Below, piece by piece: positions 1-11,328 of a stretch of 64,000 bases of DNA. Every line of letters begins with the position of its first letter. The first letter of the stretch is position 1. Made by a program: the position numbers and the translations under genes. Origin of the DNA: Crocodylus rhombifer (taxonomy: Eukaryota; Chordata; Crocodylia; Crocodylidae); the NCBI GenBank assembly GCA_038503035.1, contig JAVSML010000029.1, positions 509,708-573,707 on the forward strand. The letters run 5' to 3'. The notes beneath the pieces were generated by a model. It was not told the origin of the DNA and did no database searches. It saw only the letters and a program-made list of their open reading frames with translations.

Positions 1-44
1 TAGGTCCCTTCCGACTCTAGCTACTATGAAACTATGAAACTATG
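1..44 (+). mobile_element. CR1 LINE, 3' end tail
   Basis: The first bases match the closing segment of CR1 copies elsewhere in the window (compare 58,240-58,275): a 'ggtccctt..gac.ctagctactatgaaac' ending followed by a repeated 'actatgaa' unit, the short tandem tail typical of CR1 3' ends. The rest of the element is off the left edge. It abuts Ty3/gypsy reverse-transcriptase sequence directly, so it probably inserted into that element. Confidence 0.7.
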
Positions 45-59
45 ATCTGAGGCTAAGAA

Positions 60-901
60 AGGTACTAGAGAGATCTCATAGAGTAGGTTTGAAACTGAAC
101 GAACGAAAATGCAAATTCAGGGTCAAAGAAATATCACCTGGGAGAAAAGCTCTCTGAGAAAGGAATGCAAGTCGATTCTGCAGGAGTTAACACTATGACA
201 AACATGCCCCCTCTTACAAATAAGGAAGGAGTGCAAAGATTACTGGAAATGACCAATTCTGTATGGAAATATCTATCAAACTTAGCAGAACAGACCAAAC
301 ACCTTAGATCACTCCTACAAAAGAATTCTCAGTGTTTATGGGACCATGAACATGAAGCCAAATTTAAAAACTGGAAAGAAAAAATAATGAAAGCTCCAGT
401 AGTAAAATACTATGACCCTAAAAGACCCATTAAATTGCCAACAGATAATTCTAAAGAAGGCATTGGAGCAGATTTGCTTCAAAAACATGGAGATAGCTGA
501 AAACCAGTATATGCATGTAGGGCACTCTCTAAGTCAGAGTGTCTATATGCACCAATTAAGAAAGAAAATTTAGCTTTGGTAAGAAATTTCATATATTCAT
601 CTACGGAAACCCTGTGATAGCTGAAATGGATCATAAACCTTTAGTAACTATAGCAAAGAAAAGGTTATCAGAGACGTCACCCAGATTACCGAGACTTTTC
701 TTTCAACTGCAAATGTCTGATCTAGGCATACAATACATGCCAGGAAAACATCTATTTATTGCAGATACATTGTCCAAAGCATATCACACAACGGAAAATG
801 ACAGAATTCCAGCAGCAGACATAGTACATGCTAATCGAATTAAAAGAGTGATTCCTGTCACAGATAAAATGGCACTAAGAAGCTGCTGCTCAGGACATTG
901 A
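60..901 (+). pseudogene. Ty3/gypsy RT C-terminus and RNase H, broken
   Basis: The frame at 165-500 contains the RT to RNase H linker ('TNKEGVQRLL', then 'APVVKYYDPKRPIKL' and 'GIGADLLQ'), typical of gypsy pol. The first RNase H aspartate is visible in 'LPTDNSKEG'. A stop follows at about 498. A second frame at 614-901 resumes with 'MDHKPLVTI' and the RNase H end 'IQYMPGKHLFIADTLSKA', where the family keeps a conserved D. At least two stops lie between the two frames, so no enzyme can be made. The domain calls rest on recognised motifs, not on an alignment. Confidence 0.7.
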
Positions 902-1039
902 AAAAAGTGGCAACAGCTATTTGCACTGCTTGGCCTGGAAAACATATACCTAGCCCCTACTCTCAGTTCAAGGATGACTTGTTTGTACTGGATTGAATTT
1001 TGCTCAAAGACTTCTTGTTCCAGCAGTGCTAAAGAAAGA

Positions 1040-1979
1040 CATGTTAAACAGAATACATGGGGGGCATTGAAAAATACAAAAGGAGAGCAAGGGGTGCTCT
1101 TTATTGGCCCAACAAAAATAATGACATAGAAGATACTGTAAAGGCTTGTACAATATGCCTAAAGTACAGAGTAGTGCAAAGAAAAGAGCCTATGATGGTC
1201 ATGGAGGAGCTCATAGCTCTGTGTTATAAAGTGGGCATTGACTTATTCATACATGCAGGAAAAAAATATGTATTAGTGCTGGATTATTATGCTCACTAGC
1301 CTGAAATTGCATTGCTCAAAAGCACAACAGCAAACCATGTCATAACTCACATCAAATCAATTTTTGCTAGATATGGGATTCCACAAATTGTGAGAACTTA
1401 CAACAAACCTCAATTCAACTGTCTTGAGTTTAAAGAGTTTGCAAACAAATATGGATTCCATCACAACACTTCAAGTCCTAAATAGCTACAATCCAATGGT
1501 CTGATAGAAAACAGAGTACAAATAGTAAAGAAATAGTTGAAAAAAGCTACAGATTCACAAAACAATGTTTACCTGTCACTCATAAATTATAGGGTAATAT
1601 CCATGAAATATGGACTGTCCCCAGCAGAAATGCTGTTTAACAGGAAACTCAAACCAAATCTTGTGGATGATGCTCGTCAGAATGTAAATCAAGACATGAA
1701 AACACTTAAAAAAATTCAAAAAACTCAAACCAAAAATGGTACTATGACAGGGATTTACCACAACTGCACAACAAAGATATGGTGCTTGTTTCAGATGGAA
1801 AAATGTGGAAACCAAAAGCACTAGTTTCCCATCAAGTAGCTCTCAGATCCTATAAAGTAATCACACCAGAAGGACAGGGATTAAGAAGGAATCGATGGCA
1901 CTTGCAGCTCATAAAGGGGAGAAAAGAAGCAGCATTACAAGAGTCACCAGAGGAAACAGAGCTAACATCAAAGCAATAA
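1040..1979 (+). pseudogene. Ty3/gypsy integrase, broken and catalytically damaged
   Basis: The zinc-binding head survives in part ('CTICLKYR' around 1,150, with the upstream histidine region degraded). The core begins with 'VGIDLF' (first acidic residue) near 1,235. It is stopped by TAG after 'DYYAH' at 1,297-1,299 and continues through 'ARYGIPQIV'. Where the family has D-N-G-P-Q-F this copy has Y-N-K-P-Q-F, so the second catalytic aspartate is lost. A glutamate is kept in 'GLIENRVQIVKK' near 1,505, with stops on both sides. The C-terminal part (1,537-1,824, 'LSPAEMLFNRKLK') is recognisable. This is a fossil integrase. Confidence 0.65.
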
Positions 1980-2205
1980 GAAACGACAGAGGAGATGGAA
2001 AATGATGCAGAGATATCTGGACGAGGAAACTGAACAAGAGCTGAACCAATAAGGACTGAGAATGCAGAGAGACTGAGAAGATCACTTAGAGCCAAAAAGC
2101 CAGCACAAGGACTAATAGAGACTTATTAAAATGTGTTTTTACTATGGGTTGAACTGAACTACCAATGTTAGTATTATATGGGGATGTTACATTTAAAGGG
2201 GGATG

Positions 2206-2358
2206 ATGTGTGGGATACCTTTAAAAGTGTTATGTATAAATTGTTACATTTGTCTGGGGATTTTGGAGGAAACAGCAGAACTGCAGGCAGGGTACTGCTG
2301 TCTGAATAAACAAGTGTTATTGTTCTATAAGCTTAACTCAATCTTCTGCAAACTACAC
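2206..2358 (+). repeat. Probable 3' LTR of the Ty3/gypsy remnant
   Basis: A purine tract ('aaaggggga', about 2,196-2,203) precedes a segment starting 'tgtgtgggatacc' and containing AATAAA near 2,306. The order pol, polypurine tract, TG-start and poly(A) signal is that expected of a 3' LTR. The right boundary is uncertain, because CR1 sequence begins at about 2,360 and may have cut the LTR. There is no matching 5' LTR in the window to compare. Confidence 0.45.
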
Positions 2359-2359
2359 A

Positions 2360-3265
2360 CTGTGTGCAGTTCTGGGCTCCATATTTTAAAAAAGGATGTA
2401 GAGAAGATAGAGAGGGTCCAGAAGCAGACAACAAAGATGATCAAGGGCTTGGAAGGCAAGTTATATGAGGACAGGTGGAAGGATCTAGGCATGTTCAGCT
2501 TGCAGAAAAGGTACTTAAGAAGGGACATGATACAGTCTTCAGATACTTGAAGGGCTGCCATCGAGAAGAGGGAAAGTGCCTTTCCTTTTGTGCTGCAGAG
2601 AGGAGGATGAGGACCAATGGCTTGAAGCTGAAGCAAAGTAAGTTTAGACTGGATATCCGGAAAACCTCTTCAGTGTGAGAATAGTAAGTCAGTGGAATAG
2701 TCTCCCTAGGGAAGCTGTGGACTCTCCATCATTGGAGGTGTTCAAAACGATGTTGAATAGCCACTGGTCAGGGATGATCTAGGTGTAGCTATGCTGATTT
2801 TCTATCATGGGTATTTCCCAAGCTTTTAGGCTTCGCTGATTGATCCCACCCCTGAGCCTTTTTCTGCTATATGTGTAAAGCTATTTTTAAGCCTTCCCAG
2901 AGGCACTGGGTGATAGCTATGGTTCAGACTTGGGACCTCACCTGGGGTGTGCTGATTCTCCTGCTAGGATCAAAGCTAGGGGTTCCTGGCTAGAAGGTCT
3001 TGCCCCTCTGCTCAGGGTCACACTGATCAACAAATCTGGGGTCAGGAAGAAATTTCCTGGTCAGAGTGGTATGGACTGTGAGGGTTTTTGCCTTGCTCTG
3101 TAGTGGGGTCATGACCCTCTGCCCAGGACCTCTGTCTGTGTTGTGTCAGGTGTGATGGTAGTCTTATGTAGAATTTAGATTATGGTTTGTATGGGAAGGT
3201 TTGAATAGGGATGATCCTACCACAGGCCAGGGGTTGGACTAGACCACTAGGCCACTAATACCCAG
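2360..3265 (+). mobile_element. CR1 LINE fragment (RT C-terminus and 3' UTR)
   Basis: Translation gives the CR1 ORF2 C-terminal region: 'VQKQTTKMIKGLE' from 2,415, 'LGMFSLQKR' in a shifted frame, then 'KFRLDIRK' around 2,640. The 3' UTR follows, with 'ttggactagaccact' near the end. At least two frameshifts break the frame. The 5' end is truncated, as is usual for LINEs. The same protein segment is seen in cleaner form at 13,743-14,200 on the other strand. Confidence 0.7.
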
Positions 3266-3289
3266 CACTTCTACCACCGGGCGGTGTGC

Positions 3290-4260
3290 ACACCTTCAGA
3301 TAGACAGACAAACACATATACAGACAAGACTTACTATACAGATAACACACAACTGATCAATAACCACAACACAGAACCTTATTCACCCCCACACCAAAAA
3401 TGTTACACAAATTGCCAATTGCTCAAATCACGAGCAAGACTTTATAAAGGAGGATAAGGCAGAATGCCATGTTTATTGATTACATAAATTAGACATAGAG
3501 GTTCTGACACACCATCTATACAAACACACAGAAAACACCATGCATATCATCACACACAGACATACATACACACAAAACAACCACTCTATGCATACAGACA
3601 GACACCAGATATAGTTACCAGCAATAGTTGCTCAATGTTTAACACGGGGTGCCAACCCTGTGTTCACTGAGTAGCTGAAATGTTGTAGCTGATGATGGGG
3701 ATGAGCTGAAGCAAGGTGAGAAGCAGGCGCGCCTGTGCTCCAGAAGGAAGACAGAAGATTTCTCACCCAACTTGGCACGTTTGTGTTCTTCTTATATATG
3801 GTTTTCAGTCTCTGTTTACTCCTTGGGGTTTTTCCATGCTTAGTCTGTGTTTCTAGCAGCTGCTCCACATCTGTCTTTTCCTTATCTCACATCGAGGTCA
3901 CTACAGTTGTAAAAAATAGGTCTCAACCTTGAAGTTTTCTTGTTGGCCACACGGCAGCATTTCTGTTTCTGTTATCTCCTTTGTGCCCTCAAACCTCAAA
4001 GGGATTCTTCAGCCATTTGTTAGTTAGTTGCTGGCTGGTGGTTTACACCTCTGGTGCCTTACTGCTTACATAAACAATTACATCCTCTCTCCTTTTCTCA
4101 TGCAAGATCCCAGTCACTCACCCCTTGCCCATATCGCTCTCATGGCCAGGGCATACAAAGTTCATTCACTTGTGTCAAGCTGGAAGCATCATAGAATATA
4201 GTCAAGCAGCTACCTTTTAAAAGACAGAAATCAAATTATTACATTCGTGCTAGATTCAAC
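3290..4260 (-). repeat. Possible solo LTR in minus orientation (uncertain)
   Basis: Read on the minus strand this stretch has AATAAA near 3,475 and a TATA-like 'TTTATAAAG' near 3,445, a layout sometimes seen in LTRs. It is flanked by CR1 tails on both sides. No coding region, clean TG..CA ends or target duplication could be found. It may simply be unclassified repeat DNA. Confidence 0.2.
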
Positions 4261-4299
4261 TATACTAAGAAAAAAATTTAACCAAATGCTACAAATGCT

Positions 4300-4402
4300 A
4301 TACTGCCTCAGGCAGGGGGTTGGACTAGCTGACTAGATGGGGCTGGAAGGGTGTCCCTTCCAGCCCCAATTCTCTCTGGCTCTATGACTCTATGACTCAG
4401 GG
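4300..4402 (+). mobile_element. CR1 LINE 3' tail
   Basis: The closing CR1 consensus is visible ('ggcagggggttggacta', then 'cccttccagcccc'), ending in the tandem octamer-like tail 'ctctatgactctatgac'. Only about 100 bp remain, a strongly 5'-truncated insertion. Confidence 0.7.
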
Positions 4403-6575
4403 TGCTTATAACACAACAAAAATGGTGGCTGCACCACAAGACGAGACTGTTCCAGTTTAAAAGAGGGACTTCTTCATAGTACTACCTTTAGTGGAAGGTT
4501 ATATATGGTGCTTCTGAGGTCTCTTGGTTCCCCAGTATCCCAGAGTACTCCAGTCTCCCTATCTCCTTCCAAAGGAGAGGGAGAAAAAGCAGGTAGCTCA
4601 CTGGCAGCCAACTCTGTGGTAGCTGTCACAGAACCATTGGTGGTCCAGGGGAGCGGCAACTGTCCTTCTGGACCCTCTTACCACTATCGCAATGGCACAG
4701 GCCAGTGGGACCACAGCAGTGGCAGCAGAGAGTTACAACTCGCCATAATGGGGTCAGTACAAAAAGGGAAGTTACTGTTGCCAGGAGCAGCGGCAGCTGC
4801 CAAACAGTGTCCCTGCTGGCATGCAGAACAGCTCTTCTCACCTCTGCCACCTGCAGGCCCTGGAGCAGCAGCTGCCAAAAACAGCCTGCCTTCTCCCCTC
4901 CTGGAAGCAGCAGTAGCTGTCAAACATCAGGCTCCACTGAAAGACAAGTGAAAGAAAAGCCACCTATTGCCCCCCGGCTGGAGATGGCACTGTTGTATGC
5001 CTTCATAGCAATTTTGTAACGCTCCAGCCAAGGGGCTGTGCACGTATGTATGCCCTCATAGCACTCTATTTTTCCTGCGCTACAAAGAATGTGTGTTTGC
5101 AGCCTATAGGTAATTACTATTATTATTGGAATTTTTCAATTGCAGCAGAATCTACCATCTCACGACCAAACTCTGGTCTGACGTGTACAACTGGAGTTCT
5201 GTTGGCTGCTGTGGAGTTATTATGTATAGTAATGTAAATAAGAGCACAATTAGGACCTCATTCTCTGACAATTTACTCGCTAACTAGAATGTGTCTTTTT
5301 GGGCGCTTTTATAAAAAGGCAAGTTGATCTGTCCATTTGCGTATGAATCACAGGTGATCTGTTTATCAAAAAATGAAAGCACGTTTCCTTCCAATTTCAG
5401 TTTTCTATATGATTGATATTAATTAGGTTTTCTGCAAAGGAGGGCTTATCTTGAACAGAACCCAAAGCAGATGAATATGTTGCTGTGCAGTAAGATTTTA
5501 TTTTCTTGAAATGAAGAATGGGATGAAGATACTTATCTGAGATCAAACAGGCTTCAGGTGGAGTTTACATCAGCAGCGTTTTGAAATTCATTGTTAGAAT
5601 ATGGTTGATATCAATAAGGAATAAAAATGGTACCCTGTTTTGTGACTGCATTTATTACCAGTAACTCATTTTCAACAGTTAAAAAATAGAGCCGCAGTCT
5701 ACATCCCATTGCAGTCTTTTCTTCCTAAGATGAAAGAGGCAAGTATAGCTAGTAATGAAAATTAATGGATTCCGTGAGAAGAGCTAAAAATCTGCAAAAA
5801 GGGTTGTGAATTCCCTTTCGAGTCTAATGTTAGTATATAGAGCAGAATAAAAGTTTGCAATATAAGGTATAATATCTCCCTTTCCTTCTTCAGCCACCTG
5901 CTGTGCATCTTTTGTAATAATAACATAAGTTTTTAGGACATCTATAGATAAGGATGTATCCATATTACTTTTCCATAATCACAGGCCGTATTCCCCCCTG
6001 TGGTATACTAAAGACACTCCAATAACTTATACTAACTCCATCTTTACACCACATTTAGGACTCCCCTTTTTCACACTATCTCCTTTCACTCATTTCTGTT
6101 CTGCTCTTCTATTTAGCCCATATTTACCTTTAAAAAATGCTCTGTTCACTTTGCTTTTGTTAGTTGCTTGGCCCCACCCCAGTCCTTGGCGCCAGCCATC
6201 TTCTTCTTCCTTCCTTGTTGTAGTTCAAACCTGACACCACTTCTCAGCCATGTCTATACTTAGGCTGAGCATAAGGAAATCCCAGACATCCAAGAGGCTG
6301 CTCCCCTCCCTCCCCCCGACCCTGTGCACTCTTGCAAGTCAGCAGGGGTGGGGAAGTGTGCTGGGCAGGCAGCACCACACCACAGCACACCACTCCTACT
6401 CCATGCCCTGTGCCCCTGCATTTCTGGGATGCCCATTATATGCCCATTATCATTCTCAACAGCTAGCTGGGACCAGCTTCTGAAATACGGGACTGTTGCA
6501 GCTTAACTGGGACATATGATCACTCTATCTATATTAGAATTTCAGCTGGTAATGTAGTTGCATCAAGGAATGCCA
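4403..6575. other. Unassigned intergenic sequence
   Basis: The left third (about 4,500-5,030) is richer in G and C, with repeated 'gcagcagcagc'-like runs. It shows open frames on both strands, none resembling a known protein. The rest is AT-rich with no recognised gene or repeat. Confidence 0.4.
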
Positions 6576-7310
6576 CTACTGAAATCATAGGAAAATAAAG
6601 CCAGACAGGTCCAGCCCACTGCTCAAGTCAAGATCATTGCTGAATAACCCATCCCAGGCAAGTATCTGTTTAACCTGTTCTTGAAGATTTCTAGAGATGA
6701 GGCTTCCACAGTTTCTGTACATAGCCTGTTCCATTGCTTGACCTCCCTCTTAGTTAGCAAGTTCTTGCAAATCTACAACCTAAATTTCTCCTGATGAAGC
6801 TTAAGGTCATTGCTGCTAGCCCTGCCCCTACAGCCGCACAGAAAAATTTATCTATCTCCATTCGCTTTGTAATAGACCTTCAGGTATTTGAAGCCTGTTA
6901 TCAAATCCCTTCTCAGTCTTCTCTTCTCCAAACTAAATAATCCTTGCTCTTTCAGCCTTTCAGCCCTTCCTTTTAAGTAATGTTTCCCAGGCCTCTAAAC
7001 ATTTTTATCACTCTCTGCTGGACTCTTTCCAATCTGTCCACATCCTTCTTGAAGTGTGGGGCCAAAACTGGACACTGCACTCCCTCACTAGTGCTGAATA
7101 GAGTAGAAGAACTACTCCCTTTGATTTGTGACCCAGTATGTTGCTGACATTTTTTTGCAACTAGAACATACTGTTGGCTCATATTCAGCTATTGGTTCAC
7201 TGTAACCCCCGAACCTTTCTCTGCAAAGACCCTGAGGAAACACCACTACAGTCTGACACCTCCTCCCTGTTGGATACTGACCCATAAACGACTGTTTAAT
7301 GGGCATGATG
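6576..7310 (-). mobile_element. CR1 LINE fragment
   Basis: The minus strand gives the CR1 C-terminal RT signature 'FKKDVDRLERVQQRVIKM' at about 6,985-7,065. Towards lower coordinates come the 'gatttgataacaggcttca' segment and the 3' part. The reading frame is broken by stops. The copy looks older and more diverged than those at 13.7 and 27.5 kb. Confidence 0.7.
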
Positions 7311-8881
7311 ATCCAACCCTACCATACATTCATCTAGTCTGCATTTCCTTAGCTGTATGCTTAGCTGCTGCTGTGGTTATGGAAGATACAAGACGAGATG
7401 GGTATTTGCCCAGCAAGTACTTGTGCTACCCCACGTTTCTGAGCAGTAGGATTTTGCCAGTCTATCCCGTCTACCTTCTGCATTTTATAGCAGTATCCTG
7501 TTTGTCCCCTGTACCACTGCTTTCACCAACACTCTGCTAGTTATGATAGTTGTTAGCATCTTAATAAAAAAGAATAGCTAGAAATTAGGGCTGCCATCTG
7601 GGTTTTTTTATAAGGTAATAAGTCTTTTCCCATCCTTTATTTTCCTTGTCCCAGAGAAATACTGAAATAACGAAAAAATATGTTTTATTTTTTGTCTCAG
7701 TCCCACAAAAGGCCCTCCCACTTCATGGCTGAGAGAAATGATTTAGTCTCCATGCTAAATGAATCCTCAACTTTTCCTGAGAAGAGACAGCCAATTGTAC
7801 CTAATTGTGTGTGGTAGTTCAACAATATGGACTGCTGTTCATTGAGGAATGAGCTGCTTATTTCAGTTAGGTCCACAAACTGAACACTGACAAAAAATCC
7901 AAAGAAAAAAGCATGGTGTTTTATAAATTAAGTCATTCCTTCTTTCAACAATCTCCTTTTAACTTGGCCCATGAAATGAATTGGGGAAAGCTTATTTTCT
8001 GGGTAAATTGGTAGTAAAACCCTGATGCAGACAGTTCCACAATTTGATTGCAGTCTGACTTCCACTTATTGAATATCACATCAAGCAGTGGTTCAAAGGT
8101 TTTGTACGACAGCTTGAAAATCTGTAAAGTTTTTAAAGGTACTCACTGCATTGTGATCAGGTCACAGATCTAAATGTCAGTATTGTATGCCTGATTTGCA
8201 CATTTCAAAACGATTTAGTAATTTTTTCATTTTATCTGCATGCATGAAGTGGTTTGGAATACAGAAACAATTTAGAATCATTTTTAGTTTGTAACAGTTC
8301 AATTAACTTAAGTGCTGAAACATGCTCCTTTCTTAGTAACTAGTTTAATCTGTTACTATTGCAAGAACATATTTTAAAAGAATGCCAAAAAAGGCCAAGG
8401 GCCAAGTAATGAGCACTTCAAAGAATGCATGTTCCTGCATAGGCATGTGTGAAAAGAAAGGCAAACAGTTGGCTTCAGGTCATATTATGGTGCATGCTTG
8501 CCAGTGAATAAAATACAGGTTTCCTAAACAAGACATGGACTACACAACTACTGCCTTCATTGAACATTGTTATTTTTACAACCTCCAGCCTCCTCGGAGC
8601 AATTTTATTACCATTCAGTAAGCAAAGATAGTAGAGTGCGATTACAACAGATGACTAACACTTATTATATAATACACTTAAATTTGTGCCCAAGTACTAA
8701 CTATGGAGATAAAGTAAATAATAAGAGCACTGCAAATTGAGTAGGACGTAAAAGTTGTAGGATGTTAAAATACATCCACGGCCAGAACTGCTTTTGTATG
8801 TTTTTGTAATTGTTGCATGGTAACTTCTGCTATTCTCCTGAAGGCCTGACTCTTCTTTCGGTATCCTCAGAAGAGAATCTC
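7311..8881. other. Unassigned intergenic sequence
   Basis: AT-rich DNA with no open frame or repeat family I can recognise. Confidence 0.4.
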
Positions 8882-8959
8882 CTTTTAGGACATGCTCTGA
8901 AAAAAAAAATGTACTAAACCCTTTTAGGACATAGTCTGAAAAAAAAATGGTACTAAACC
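8882..8959. repeat. Tandem duplication, 2 x 39 bp
   Basis: Two adjacent 39-bp units, each starting 'cttttaggacat' and ending 'tactaaacc' with a central A-run. The unit boundary is at 8,920/8,921 and the copies differ at only a few positions, so the duplication is fairly recent. Confidence 0.85.
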
Positions 8960-10479
8960 CCCCAAAAAGGTCCCAAGTAATTCATGCTTATATAAAAGTA
9001 GTACTGTATCACTGGAAGTTGCTTGGCCATGTAAGTAAATCCTAAAACTAATAGCAATCATAAAGGTACATTAAACAAATGCTATAAACTGCTACAACAA
9101 ATACAAGAACAAATGCCAAAATGGCAATGTCACAGCACCTACTGATGACTGCACCACACCAAAGTTACAGTTGCAAGCATTTAATCAGAATACTTACAAC
9201 ACAGCTAGCAAAGGAGATGTTGTATTTGTCCCACCTTGGTTGGCTCCAGCAGATTCAGCTCCCAGTGGCAAAGAATTCTTCTCTTCTCTTAGCCACTTAG
9301 ATTTCTTTTGTCATCAGACCCAGCCCAAAACTTACATAGACACCTATCTCATTCTATCCAAAACTTTATTTACCCACCCATTCTTGATGGGCTTTCCTAT
9401 ATATACTGGAGCCAACTGGTTGTCAAAACAAGGTTCTTGCTATTGTCTACCAGCTTTCTCCTATGTTAACATATTTATAATACTCCTTTCCTAAGACTGA
9501 GCACCTTCAACCTTGATAATATTGGCACTTGTAGGCTGAACCACATGTATCATTTGCGGCACTTGTGATTGTCCTGGGTTTTGACTTGGCTCAAAACCGA
9601 AGTGGAAAAGCCTTTTACATGCTCAGCCCTTCCAAGTTGCATTACTTCTTCTCTACCAGTAGCTGGCCAGAGACAGCATACAGCCTGATAGACTTGTCCC
9701 TAGAATGAACTGCAATTAAGTGAAATGAGCCGCAATTAACTTGCAGATGGGCACATTGTATCTGGCATACTTCACAGGTACTTGAAGCGGGACAATGGGT
9801 GTGAACATCTGTAAGATCCAGGCACAAAAGGCTTTTTGGGGGGAGAAATGCAATGTCTGTTACTCTGTTTACCAGTTTCTCTGTCTCTGCTTAATAGATT
9901 CCTGAAGGTTTGATCTAAGCTTGTGTAAAGGATTATACTTAAACATGCTATTATATATTATATTTCCTTAATATACAACACGATTTTAACATACTTAGTG
10001 TAGGATATGTCTGTGTATTCTTAATACTAGTGGGGAGTAGAATAGGAGTACAACCTGCATGCACCAGAGTATCAGGCACTGCGGTTCCATTATCTATGAG
10101 TGTTTTGTGACTTCAGTGCGATCATAAAGGTACACTGGGATTTTTAAGGAGTTTTTTATTTCTCTTAGTTTTCTCAGAGTACAATAAATTTTAACTTTCC
10201 ATTTACTTGAAGGCAGAACTAAATATTTGGTACAGTGCAAGGTTATTGAAAAACAGTAGCCAGCAAAATAGAGAATTCTGACTCTCATTTTAAGCCATAT
10301 ACCAAACCAACTGAGATTTTCTTTTTCCCAAATAACATGCAGTCTTGAAACATCTAAACTATGGAATCTGTGACTATGTGTATGAATCTTTAGCAAAGTA
10401 TTCCAGTTCCTTCAACAACAATAGCACTCCTGATCATTCACAAAGAGCTAAATCAACCTCCTCCTTTGCAAAATATGAC
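8960..10479. other. Unassigned intergenic sequence
   Basis: No gene recognised. An open frame of 107 codons at 9,171-9,494 has no family resemblance or codon pattern to support it. No clear repeat ends are visible. Confidence 0.4.
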
Positions 10480-10850
10480 TTATTGTTGCATCTACATGTG
10501 CACAGTTACTGCAAAGTAATTAAAAATTACCATGTAGAATGGGTGCGTGTCTACACATATGTGCCCATATTGTGCAATAACTATGGTGACTTACACCAAC
10601 TTAAGCATAAACTGGATACTTGCATGGTGTAAACCTGATTTTACACCCGAGTAATTACTGTACAATACGGCACGTGTCGACATTTTACTGTGCAGTAACC
10701 CTATGTGTGTGGACTGCCTTGGGACTAACTTTAGTCCCAAGTCAGTCCACACATACAGTCACTGTGCTGGAATGCCTGCTCATGTAGATGCTAGCATAAA
10801 AACTGCTTACTGTGCAGTAAATGCGTATGTAGTTACACCCAATGTAAACT
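10480..10850. repeat. Palindrome-rich MITE-like repeat with a 23-bp hairpin
   Basis: The region is rich in the 'tgtctacac', 'catgtaga' and 'tgcagtaa' motifs shared with the repeats at 19.7, 21.4, 22.6, 29.7 and 55.9 kb. Inside it, 10,706-10,728 and 10,731-10,753 form an almost perfect inverted repeat (one mismatch, 2-nt spacer, core 'cttgggactaa'). This suggests a non-autonomous DNA transposon, but the outer ends are not sharply defined. Confidence 0.5.
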
Positions 10851-11024
10851 TGGCCCCTTCTGGATTTTGTATCCTTGCCAAAACTACTGGCAATGTAAAA
10901 GGAAACCAAATTTTTATGGAATGTTTTGTTTTCTTGTTGAGTGTACGCTCACATAAATATGCACACACGTACACACATGGAGACAAGTTTAAAACAAAAA
11001 ATAGAAGTACTTTTTATGCAGCAT

Positions 11025-11320
11025 AGTTATTTTGTGGAACTCATTGCCAAAGGAGGTTGTAGAGCCAGGTAGTATAACCAGATTCAAAAAGGGATTAGGC
11101 AGATTCATGGAGGCAAGTCCTCTTTAATAGCTACTAAATAGAGCAGTCAGACTTGTATCCTCTGACATCCCTAAACCAATAATGGTTGATGAATCAATCA
11201 TCCCTAAGCATAACAGGATGGATTACACTAGCCATGCCCTGTATACATACTTTCCCTCTTAATCATCTATTACCACAGCTGGTAGTACAGGAGTGATGGT
11301 CTTTATTCATATTACAGGTG
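11025..11320 (+). mobile_element. CR1 LINE 3' fragment
   Basis: 'ttgtggaactcattgccaaa', 'ttcaaaaagggattaggca' and 'attcatggaggcaagtcc' are hallmarks of the CR1 ORF2 C-terminus and proximal 3' UTR. The copy is diverged and lacks an open frame. Confidence 0.65.
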
Positions 11321-11328
11321 ATAATCAC

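Larger units (their letters stand above)
45..2358 (+). mobile_element. Ty3/gypsy LTR retrotransposon remnant (RT end, RNase H, integrase, 3' LTR)
   Basis: A degraded pol region reads left to right. It starts with the end of reverse transcriptase (about 60-150, 'GLKLNERKCKF'), followed by an RNase H region, a zinc-binding integrase head, an integrase core and C-terminal region, then a purine-rich tract and a probable LTR near 2,206. Several in-frame stops and frame changes separate the pieces, so it is non-functional. The gag, protease and most RT are missing because a CR1 tail interrupts at position 44. The domain order RT-RH-IN is that of Ty3/gypsy (Metaviridae-like) elements; the exact family is not identified. 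Confidence 0.75.

Noticed and set aside
4505..4951. 148-codon open frame, with overlapping frames on both strands
   Set aside because: The region is rich in G, C and A with 'gcagcagc' runs, and several frames in both directions are open at the same time. This is a composition effect rather than coding.
9171..9494. 107-codon open frame, plus strand, as a possible small gene
   Set aside because: No family resemblance, no splice or poly(A) context that supports it, and a length expected by chance in AT-rich DNA of this size.
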